Source: Lachnospiraceae bacterium (GTDB lineage: Bacteria; Bacillota; Clostridia; Lachnospirales; Lachnospiraceae). From it: 64,000 bases of DNA. The notes beneath the pieces were generated by a model, which did not search any database, had not been told where the DNA came from, and was given only the letters and a program-made list of their open reading frames with translations. How positions within the stretch are numbered: position 1 is the stretch's first letter; every line of letters starts with the position of its first letter. Location of the stretch: assembly GCA_029225065.1 (NCBI GenBank), contig JAQXVT010000037.1, forward strand, positions 82,592-146,591, in the 5' to 3' direction. Of the stretch, positions 48,886 to 56,818 are shown in pieces. A program made the translations under genes and the position numbers.

Positions 48886-50112
48886 TTATGAAAAAAATCT
48901 CCGAAAACAGCACTGGATAAGCAAAGCAAGAAGATTCGGATGCTGAGAAAATTCCTCATTGTATGCGAAAAAGTGAGCTTTTGCATCAAAGGAAGCACGA
49001 AAATCAGGCGAGAGAAAGGGCTGCGGCTGCCAGTAAAAAGTGCCGGATTTCCGCGTATAGCAGGTCGCTGCTTTTGCAGGAACGCGGTATTCCTTATCAA
49101 TATAGGAAGCAACGCTTTTGTGGATGGCCTGATCCTCGAGCGGAAGATAGCAGTAATTTTTGTAATCCGGGAAAAAATACTTCAGTTCGCAGGAGATACC
49201 GGGAAAACGCAGTCTGGCTGTAGAATTTTTAACAATAATGTCGCATACAGGAGCGCCGGAAACCGGAAATTCATCACAGGACAGCGAAAAAGAAAGCGGA
49301 GCAGGAAGAGGAAGACGAAGCTGAATCTCTGCTTCCAGATGGGGTGCGGCCTCTGTTTCATCAATGCAGAGCGAACAGGAGCGCACGCAGTCAAAATCTC
49401 CGTCTGCAAGTATGCGGTAGGCTGCAAGCGGAAGGAGCCTAGTCATGCCCACCAGATCGTCATGGTTGTGGAGCAGCATCAGCCGCAGCAGCTCCGGGTC
49501 CTGCGTTTTGTCAAAGGAGTGGAACATGGCGACCATATGCTTTCCAGTCAGAGTATCGGTGCGCTGCCATCCGGCCAGCTTTTCGAGTGCGGACTGTTTC
49601 AGGCTTTCCTGTCCTGGCAGATGCCGCAGGACGGAGAGGGTGCGGTAGAGGTCTAGGGAGTTTTTTTCTGCTGCTGCAAAGGGATGTGTGGAAAACGGAA
49701 CATCCGCTGCATCAGAAGTTTGGCAGGCGGATTTCTCAGAGGATTGCTGCCCGGAAGATTTGCCGGAGACACCATGCAGAGAAATCCCAGTCAGTTCATA
49801 GGCGTTTGCTTTTGCATTTAAAAATGGCACATCAAAGGTAGAACCATTAAAATGAATGAGTGTGTCATATGGCAGGGTATCTGTAAAAAAGGTCTCAAGC
49901 AGCTGTTTTTCCTCGGAGGAGTGCTCGGCGAGATACTGGGTGAGCTGCCAGGTGCCGTTTTCAAGATGAATCGTCCCGATCAGAAAAACGCAGGCGGATT
50001 TGTGAGAGAGGCCTGTTGTCTCGATATCAAAAAAGAGTGCGTTTTCCGGCGTGTAGCCGTAAAATTCATGAAAGTCCGGGAAGTCCGGAATGGGAGAGGT
50101 TGTTTTTATCAT
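48886..50112 (-). CDS. RNase H-like exonuclease domain protein (YprB-like)
   Basis: ALFFDIETTGLSHKSACVFLIG, FNGSTFDVPFLNAKA, HNHDDLVGMTRLLPL. Confidence 0.85.
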   Translation of the reverse strand: MIKTTSPIPDFPDFHEFYGYTPENALFFDIETTGLSHKSACVFLIGTIHLENGTWQLTQYLAEHSSEEKQLLETFFTDTLPYDTLIHFNGSTFDVPFLNAKANAYELTGISLHGVSGKSSGQQSSEKSACQTSDAADVPFSTHPFAAAEKNSLDLYRTLSVLRHLPGQESLKQSALEKLAGWQRTDTLTGKHMVAMFHSFDKTQDPELLRLMLLHNHDDLVGMTRLLPLAAYRILADGDFDCVRSCSLCIDETEAAPHLEAEIQLRLPLPAPLSFSLSCDEFPVSGAPVCDIIVKNSTARLRFPGISCELKYFFPDYKNYCYLPLEDQAIHKSVASYIDKEYRVPAKAATCYTRKSGTFYWQPQPFLSPDFRASFDAKAHFFAYNEEFSQHPNLLALLIQCCFRRFFS

Positions 50113-50346
50113 AAGAAATCCTTTCTGCCTGTTTTTGGTATCATCGCCCGTTTAGTATAATGGAAAAAATAGAAAAAATCCAGCCGTTGCAATCTAAATC
50201 TGAAACCTAAATCATTTATCACACAAGAAAGATGATAAAATTACAAAAAGGGATATTTCCGATTTTACAAACTTAAGGTTTTCTTCCGTTGTGCCCAGGT
50301 AAAAGGCAGTGTAAAATAACAGGCAGAATATGTTTTTGAACGCGGT

Positions 50347-50377
50347 CGCGAAAGCGAATTGCAAAGGTTCGCTTTAC
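50347..50377 (+). repeat. Module C-like hairpin (AGCGAA/TTCGCT)
   Basis: gcgaAAGCGAAttgcaaaggTTCGCTTtac. Confidence 0.45.
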
Positions 50378-50400
50378 TATGTGCCAGGAAAGGAAGGAAC

Positions 50401-51096
50401 ATGCAGATGCTGCTTGAGTGCAGAAATTTAAAAAAGAATTATGGAAAGAAACAGGCGGTCCGGAATATCACGCTTGATCTGGAACGTGGGAAAATTTATG
50501 GTCTGCTTGGACCGAACGGAAGCGGAAAGACAACGTGGATGAAAATGACGGCCGGGCTGGTAAAAGGCTGGGAGGGATCGATTTCCTTTGAGGGGCATCC
50601 GCTTTCCTTTCATGATAAGGCGGAGATTGCCTATATGTCAACAGAGCCGTTCTTCTATTCTTATATGAAGGTATCGGACGTCGGAAAGTATTACCGGGAC
50701 TTTTTTAAGGATTTCAATGAAGATCGCTTTGGGGAACTGCTGGAGCGGATGGACTTAAGCCCGTCGGATAAGGCACGGACGCTTTCCTCCGGTATGGCGG
50801 CGAAACTGAAGCTCGCGGCCACTCTGGCGCGCGATGCAAAGCTGTATCTTCTGGATGAACCGCTCAATGGAATCGATCTGGTTGCAAGAGATCACGTGAT
50901 GCAGACCATCATGGAGACCAGAGGGGAAGAAAATGCGATCGTGATGTCCACCCATCTGGTAGATGAGATTGATCAGGTGATTGACGATGCGATCTTTGTG
51001 CGTGAAGGCCAGATTGAGCTGCAGGGGAATGCAAAGCAGCTTTGCACGGATTATGGCATGTCAATTCCGGATCTGTACCGCAAAATATATGGATAA
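50401..51096 (+). CDS. ABC transporter ATP-binding protein
   Basis: GLLGPNGSGKTTWMKM, LSSGMAAKLKLAATLARDAKLYLLDEPLNGIDLVAR. Confidence 0.94.
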   Translation: MQMLLECRNLKKNYGKKQAVRNITLDLERGKIYGLLGPNGSGKTTWMKMTAGLVKGWEGSISFEGHPLSFHDKAEIAYMSTEPFFYSYMKVSDVGKYYRDFFKDFNEDRFGELLERMDLSPSDKARTLSSGMAAKLKLAATLARDAKLYLLDEPLNGIDLVARDHVMQTIMETRGEENAIVMSTHLVDEIDQVIDDAIFVREGQIELQGNAKQLCTDYGMSIPDLYRKIYG

Positions 51097-51124
51097 ATGT
51101 ACAAAAGAAATGCCAAGCCTTAAC

Positions 51125-51166
51125 AGAGTCAGCCAAGTTGTGAGGAGAATTGCGAATATCTGCTTG
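51125..51166 (+). repeat. Degenerate module A/C intergenic repeat
   Basis: agagtcagccaagttgtgaggagaattgcgaatatctgctt. Confidence 0.35.
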
Positions 51167-51278
51167 AATGGCAGATACTATATAACGGAAAACCGAATAA
51201 TAGAGACGTAAATAAGCTGCGCAGGCGGCGGGTACCGCAGAAAACAGATAGGAATGTGCTGCGGAGAATCGAGGAAAA

Positions 51279-52031
51279 ATGGGAAAGATATTAAAATATG
51301 AATGGAAGAAACAACTATTTTCAAAACTGGTAATCGGCGGAATCCTGATTGTTCTGACGGCGGCTTTTGTTGTCGGAACACTGCTGGAAAAGGATCGCTG
51401 GCAGACGACGGCGATAGTGCTCCTTGTGTTTGCAGGACTTTTCGGTTCTTTATACGTCGGGATTGAGAGCCTTCTGGTGCTGAACCGAGATTTGCGGACG
51501 AAGGAGAGTCATATGCTTTTTATGGTTCCATATTCGGCATGGAGCATTCTTGGAGCGAAGGTTCTGGCGGCGTTTCTGCAGATCGTGCTGACCTCCGTGC
51601 TGTTTGCGGCTTCGTTTTTTCTCTGTTTTACCGCTTACGTTGGAGCAAGTCAGGGATTTGCGCAGTTCTTCCCGATGCTGCAGCGACTTCTGCGGGAGTG
51701 GTTTGACTTCCAGTTTGACTGGAAATGGGTCGTGCTGATTCTCTGTGAGGTGCTGATCAGCTGGATGAATATGATCGGGGCCGGGTATGCGTCGATTATC
51801 GCCTCCCGTACGGTGCTGGTAAAGAGCAAGCTTGCAACGCCTTTGGCAATCATTTTGTTTTTATTTTTGAATTGGGGGATGAACCAGATCATCCACCTGG
51901 TGGCGAAGGCACTTCAGCTGTCAAATGAAACTTACGCGTATGCACTGACGGATCTTGGAATCTCGGCAGTATTTGCGATTATTCTGCTCTTTGCGTCTGG
52001 GTGGATGGCAGAGAAGAAGCTGAGCGTATAA
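51279..52031 (+). CDS. ABC transporter membrane (permease) protein
   Basis: Multi-TM 250-aa protein following the ATPase gene; ABC-2-like. Confidence 0.75.
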   Translation: MGKILKYEWKKQLFSKLVIGGILIVLTAAFVVGTLLEKDRWQTTAIVLLVFAGLFGSLYVGIESLLVLNRDLRTKESHMLFMVPYSAWSILGAKVLAAFLQIVLTSVLFAASFFLCFTAYVGASQGFAQFFPMLQRLLREWFDFQFDWKWVVLILCEVLISWMNMIGAGYASIIASRTVLVKSKLATPLAIILFLFLNWGMNQIIHLVAKALQLSNETYAYALTDLGISAVFAIILLFASGWMAEKKLSV

Positions 52032-52209
52032 AAACGGCACATATACTTCTTTTGGTCAAATCTTTTGGGTTTGTATCATTTCCGATACAAATAAGGTCAC
52101 TGCTTATTATTCTTCATAATAGAATAGAGGCAGGGAATGTACTCGATTTTGGTCAAATCGGATGTTTGCAATCCGCTTTGCTGCTCGAGGTTAAACCTAT
52201 ATATCACGG

Positions 52210-53244
52210 TCATTTTGTGGCATCCGGCCACCCGGATGACGCAGTCATCTCCAGATCATCCGTCACAAACAGTGCCTCGATGCCGTCCAGAGATTCGATG
52301 AGTGCCATTCCTTTTTCGGGGCCGAGTACAAAACAGGTGGTGCTTAAGGCATCGCCGTCGACGGAGTGCTCCGAGAGGATTGTGACGCTGGCGAGTCCGT
52401 TTTCGACGGGATATCCGTCGACGGGACTTAAAATATGGTGGTAGCGTTTGCCGTTTTCTGTGAAGTAGCGCTCGTAAGTGCCTGAGGTGACGATGGAAGC
52501 GTCGCGGCAGGAAATTGTGGTGAGTGGCTCTGTAGCATCCGGCTCGGGACGGCGGATTCCGATGCGGAAATCCTGATTCTGCGATTTGCCTCCGATCGTG
52601 AGGATATTCCCACCAAGGTCGATGAGAGCGCTTGCGTATCCGGCAGAGACGAGATCTTCCTTTAACAGATCGGCAATATAGCCCTTTGCGATTCCGCCAA
52701 GATCGATCGAAGTGTCAGGATCCAGGAGCGTTACGGTCGTACCGTCGAGCTGTACGTTTTCGTAGCCAACGTGAGAAAGCGCATTGGAGAGATCATTCTC
52801 ATCCGGCACCGTTCCGGTTTTCTGGTCGGCATCAAAGTTCCACAGAGCGATTACCGGCGCGATTGTGATGTCGAAGGCACCGTCTGAGAGGCGGCAGTAG
52901 GAAAGCGCTTTTTCAAGCAGATCGGCTGTTTCTGATGAGACTTCGACCGGCTTTCCGCCGCTGTGATTGATGTTCCACACATCGCTGCCCTCCTGCGTGC
53001 GGGAGAGCAGTTTTTCATAGGAGGCAAGACGGGAAAAGCACTCCTCAAGGGGTGCTTTATTTTCGGTGTCATAGAGCGTGATCGAGACAACGGTATCAAG
53101 AAAAAATCCGGTTTTGGACACGGAGACCGTCTTTTTTTCACAGCCGGAGAGCGTTCCGGCAGCAATGAGAAGCAGGAAAACCAGTGCAGCTGACGTGGCT
53201 TTGCACCTGCGATAACTATTTTGGGAAATTCTGGAAAAAAGCAT
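52210..53244 (-). CDS. apbE: FAD:protein FMN transferase (ApbE lipoprotein)
   Basis: Lipobox LSGC, FLDTVVSITLYD, DGAFDITIAPVIALW, DLGGIAKGYIADLL, GNILTIGGKSQN, HHILSPVDGYPVENGLASVTI, DALSTTCFVLG. Confidence 0.95.
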   Translation of the reverse strand: MLFSRISQNSYRRCKATSAALVFLLLIAAGTLSGCEKKTVSVSKTGFFLDTVVSITLYDTENKAPLEECFSRLASYEKLLSRTQEGSDVWNINHSGGKPVEVSSETADLLEKALSYCRLSDGAFDITIAPVIALWNFDADQKTGTVPDENDLSNALSHVGYENVQLDGTTVTLLDPDTSIDLGGIAKGYIADLLKEDLVSAGYASALIDLGGNILTIGGKSQNQDFRIGIRRPEPDATEPLTTISCRDASIVTSGTYERYFTENGKRYHHILSPVDGYPVENGLASVTILSEHSVDGDALSTTCFVLGPEKGMALIESLDGIEALFVTDDLEMTASSGWPDATK

Positions 53245-53480
53245 AGAGTTCCTTTCTACTGTTTTTATAGTAATCGCTGATATTTGCTTTGGATAAAAAA
53301 CGTTTGGAATTGAAATCATGACAGCGCGGAAATGCTGCCTTTCATCGGATAGATTTCGAATTTCACTGTAACATATTTCGAACTTCGCCGCAAGTAAGGA
53401 AAGTGAAAATGCGCTCTTACCAGAAATGATAGCACGTTTGCCTGAACTGTGGAATGAATGATGAAAATTTCAAGACTTTC

Positions 53481-53537
53481 TTTACAAAATCAGCCTTTCT
53501 TCGTATAATGAACATGGCGCAAAATGACTTTGCGCCA
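53481..53537 (+). promoter_or_regulatory. galE promoter (TTTACA-17-TATAAT) with 5'-terminal hairpin at +1
   Basis: TATAAT at 53504; hairpin TGGCGCAAA-atgac-TTTGCGCCA at 53515-53537. Confidence 0.65.
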
Positions 53538-53571
53538 GAAGCGCATAAACAGATGCATAGGAGGACTTGAC

Positions 53572-54588
53572 ATGGCAATTTTAGTTACGGGCGGTGCCGG
53601 ATATATCGGCAGCCATACGTGCGTTGAGCTGTTAAACAGCGGTTATGATGTAGTCGTAATGGACAATCTCTATAATGCCAGCGAGAAAGCACTGGAGAGG
53701 GTAGAGCAGATCACAGGAAAGAAAGTTACCTTTTATAATGTAGATATGCTGGACAAAGAGGCGATGAATCAGATTTTTGAAAAGGAAAAGATCGATTCCG
53801 TCATTCATTTTGCCGGATACAAGGCAGTAGGCGAGTCTGTACAGAAGCCGCTGGAATATTATCACAATAATATTACCGGTACCTTAAACCTCTGCGATGT
53901 AATGCGCAATCACGGTGTAAAGAACATTATTTTCAGTTCCTCCGCGACGGTATACGGCGATCCGGCGTTTATTCCGATCACCGAGGAGTGTCCGAAGGGA
54001 AAGATTACGAACCCGTATGGCCAGACAAAGGGCATGCTGGAGCAGATCCTGACAGATTTAAACGTTTCAGATCCAGAGTGGAATGTCGTGCTTCTTCGCT
54101 ATTTCAATCCGATCGGTGCGCACAAATCCGGTCTGATCGGTGAGGACCCGAAGGGAATTCCGAACAACCTGCTTCCGTACATTGCACAGGTGGCAGTCGG
54201 AAAGCTGGAAAAGCTCGGCGTGTTCGGTGATGATTATGATACACCGGATGGAACGGGTGTACGTGATTATATCCATGTTGTAGATCTTGCAAGAGGTCAT
54301 GTAAAGGCAATTCAGAAGCTGGAGGAGGAGCCGAAGGTACACATCTACAACCTGGGTACCGGACACGGCTACAGCGTACTGCAGGTACTGCACGCATTTG
54401 AGAAGGCCTGCGGCAAGACACTTCCGTATGAGATCAAGCCGCGCCGCGCAGGCGATATCGCGACTTGCTACTGCGCACCGGAGAAAGCAAAGAGAGAGCT
54501 TGGCTGGGAAGCAGAGTACGGCATTGATGAGATGTGCGCAGATTCCTGGAGATGGCAGTCGATGAACCCGAACGGATATAACGACTGA
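53572..54588 (+). CDS. galE: UDP-glucose 4-epimerase
   Basis: [57 protein letters not shown]. Confidence 0.97.
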   Translation: MAILVTGGAGYIGSHTCVELLNSGYDVVVMDNLYNASEKALERVEQITGKKVTFYNVDMLDKEAMNQIFEKEKIDSVIHFAGYKAVGESVQKPLEYYHNNITGTLNLCDVMRNHGVKNIIFSSSATVYGDPAFIPITEECPKGKITNPYGQTKGMLEQILTDLNVSDPEWNVVLLRYFNPIGAHKSGLIGEDPKGIPNNLLPYIAQVAVGKLEKLGVFGDDYDTPDGTGVRDYIHVVDLARGHVKAIQKLEEEPKVHIYNLGTGHGYSVLQVLHAFEKACGKTLPYEIKPRRAGDIATCYCAPEKAKRELGWEAEYGIDEMCADSWRWQSMNPNGYND

Positions 54589-54619
54589 TCTTGGGACTAT
54601 AATTATCTTTGTCTATAAG

Positions 54620-54685
54620 TTGACAGACTCGTCCAAAACAGATATTATTACATAGGTTTTCGAAATAAATCTGGACGAATCTGTC
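54620..54685 (+). promoter_or_regulatory. Promoter TTGACA-17-TATTAT with 14-bp inverted repeat spanning spacer and +1 region
   Basis: -35 54620, -10 54643; IR GACAGACTCGTCCA (54622-54635) / TGGACGAATCTGTC (54672-54685), 13/14 complementary. Confidence 0.65.
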
Positions 54686-54738
54686 GATTTATGAGAAAAT
54701 ATAGAGTAAACAAATTTACTACTGAAAGGAGTTTTAAC

Positions 54739-55431
54739 ATGATTTATTCACGCGAAGTAGAAGAAATGTGCCCGGTAGCACAGGGCGTTCACCATGGCGC
54801 GGCTCCGATTCCGGAGGAGGCAAAATGGGTTCAGGCAAAAGAAGTGAAGGATATTTCCGGATTCACACACGGTGTAGGCTGGTGTGCACCGCAGCAGGGA
54901 GCCTGTAAGCTGTCCCTCAACGTAAAAGAGGGAATTATCCAGGAAGCACTTGTTGAGACGATCGGATGCTCCGGAATGACACATTCTGCAGCAATGGCAG
55001 CAGAGATTCTTCCGGGTCTTACTGTTATGGAAGCTCTGAATACAGACCTTGTCTGTGATGCGATCAACACCGCTATGAGAGAGCTCTTCTTGCAGATCGT
55101 ATACGGCAGAAGCCAGTCCGCATTCTCAGAGGACGGCCTTGCAGTAGGTGCAGGTCTTGAGGACCTTGGAAAAGGACTTCGTTCTCAGGTAGGTACTATG
55201 TACGGTACACTGAAGAAGGGACCGCGTTATCTGGAGATGGCAGAAGGCTATGTTACCGGAATCGCTCTTGATGCAGATGATCAGATCATCGGTTATCAGT
55301 TCGTATCCCTTGGAAAGATGACAGACTTCATCAAGAAGGGTGACGATCCGAACACTGCATGGGAAAAGGCTAAAGGACAGTACGGCCGTGTGGCAGATGC
55401 TGTTAAGATTATTGACCCGAGAAAAGAATGA
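54739..55431 (+). CDS. Iron-sulfur cluster assembly scaffold-like protein (partner of GGGtGRT protein)
   Basis: ALVETIGCSGMTHSAAMAAEILPGLTVMEAL NifU/IscU-like segment; paired with the following gene. Confidence 0.75.
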   Translation: MIYSREVEEMCPVAQGVHHGAAPIPEEAKWVQAKEVKDISGFTHGVGWCAPQQGACKLSLNVKEGIIQEALVETIGCSGMTHSAAMAAEILPGLTVMEALNTDLVCDAINTAMRELFLQIVYGRSQSAFSEDGLAVGAGLEDLGKGLRSQVGTMYGTLKKGPRYLEMAEGYVTGIALDADDQIIGYQFVSLGKMTDFIKKGDDPNTAWEKAKGQYGRVADAVKIIDPRKE

Positions 55432-55449
55432 TTGAGGAGGTAACGGAAA

Positions 55450-56460
55450 ATGGCTTTATTTGAATCATATGAAAGACGTATTGACCAGATCAATGCTGTC
55501 CTGAACAGCTATGGAATTGCTTCTCTGGAAGAGGCAGAGAAGATCACAAAAGATGCTGGTCTTGATGTATACAATCAGATCAAGGGAATTCAGCCGATCT
55601 GCTTTGAGAACGCTTGCTGGGCATACATCACAGGTGCTGCAATCGCAATCAAGAAGAACTGCAGAAAAGCATCAGAGGCAGCAGCAGCAATCGGTGAGGG
55701 ACTTCAGGCATTCTGTATCCCGGGTTCTGTAGCTGACACCCGTAAGGTAGGTCTTGGCCATGGAAACCTTGGCAAGATGCTTCTTGAGGAAGAGACTGAG
55801 TGCTTCGCATTCCTGGCAGGCCATGAGTCCTTTGCAGCAGCAGAGGGTGCAATCGGTATCGCAGAGAAGGCAAACAAAGTACGTACAAAGCCGCTTCGCG
55901 TTATCCTGAACGGTCTTGGAAAAGACGCTGCACAGATCATCTCCCGTATCAACGGCTTCACCTTCGTTGAGACAGAGTACGATCCGTACACCAACACCGT
56001 AAAAGAAATCAGCAGAAAATCCTACTCTGAGGGACTTCGTGCAAAAGTAAACTGCTACGGCGCAAACAGCGTTCCGGAAGGTGTTGCAATCATGTGGAAA
56101 GAGAACGTAGACGTTTCTATCACAGGAAACTCCACGAACCCGACACGTTTCCAGCATCCGGTAGCAGGTACTTACAAGAAAGAGCGTCTTGAGGCTGGTA
56201 AGAAGTACTTCTCCGTAGCATCCGGCGGTGGTACAGGACGTACGCTTCATCCGGATAACATGGCAGCAGGCCCGGCTTCCTATGGTATGACCGATACCCT
56301 TGGCCGTATGCATTCCGATGCTCAGTTTGCAGGATCTTCTTCCGTACCGGCTCACGTAGAGATGATGGGTCTGATCGGTGCAGGAAACAACCCGATGGTT
56401 GGTATGACTGTATCCGTAGCTGTTTCCATCGAGGAAGCTGCAACAGCAGGAAAATTCTAA
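55450..56460 (+). CDS. GGGtGRT family protein (function unknown)
   Basis: SGGGTGRTLHPDNMAAGPASYGMTDTLGRMHSDAQFAGSSSVPAHVEMMGLIGAGNNPMVGM signature. Confidence 0.9.
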   Translation: MALFESYERRIDQINAVLNSYGIASLEEAEKITKDAGLDVYNQIKGIQPICFENACWAYITGAAIAIKKNCRKASEAAAAIGEGLQAFCIPGSVADTRKVGLGHGNLGKMLLEEETECFAFLAGHESFAAAEGAIGIAEKANKVRTKPLRVILNGLGKDAAQIISRINGFTFVETEYDPYTNTVKEISRKSYSEGLRAKVNCYGANSVPEGVAIMWKENVDVSITGNSTNPTRFQHPVAGTYKKERLEAGKKYFSVASGGGTGRTLHPDNMAAGPASYGMTDTLGRMHSDAQFAGSSSVPAHVEMMGLIGAGNNPMVGMTVSVAVSIEEAATAGKF

Positions 56461-56550
56461 AAAATCCGGCGTTTACGCAGATCTTTAAAAATTTAAAAAA
56501 TAAAAAGCAGCCAGAGACATACAGTCTGGCAATGTCCAAGCGAGAAAATG

Positions 56551-56580
56551 GGAACCGTCTTTTGCGACGGTTCCTTTTTT
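56551..56580 (+). terminator. Terminator after GGGtGRT gene
   Basis: ggaaccgtc-ttttgc-gacggttcctttttt. Confidence 0.9.
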
Positions 56581-56693
56581 GCTGTATTTTTCTTTTGGCG
56601 AGTCTTTTTCAATAACGAGCTGTCTTTCTGCCTGAATGCGTTTCTTCTATAATAATGTGTTATTGGAAAGTTGATAATCTAAATGACAAAAAA

Positions 56694-56785
56694 TGACTAA
56701 CAGTCAATTATTACAAAAAAAACCAGATTCCGGTAAGAATCTTGTGCTTATTTAATATTGACCAAAAGTCATTTTTGGATATAAT
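56694..56785 (+). promoter_or_regulatory. Promoter (TTGACC-16-TATAAT) with two TGAC-N5-GTCA palindromic operators
   Basis: TGACtaacaGTCA at 56694 and TGACcaaaaGTCA at 56759; second overlaps the -35/spacer; -10 TATAAT at 56780. Confidence 0.65.
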
Positions 56786-56818
56786 GAGATTTAGAAAAAA
56801 ACTAGGAGATGGTATGCG

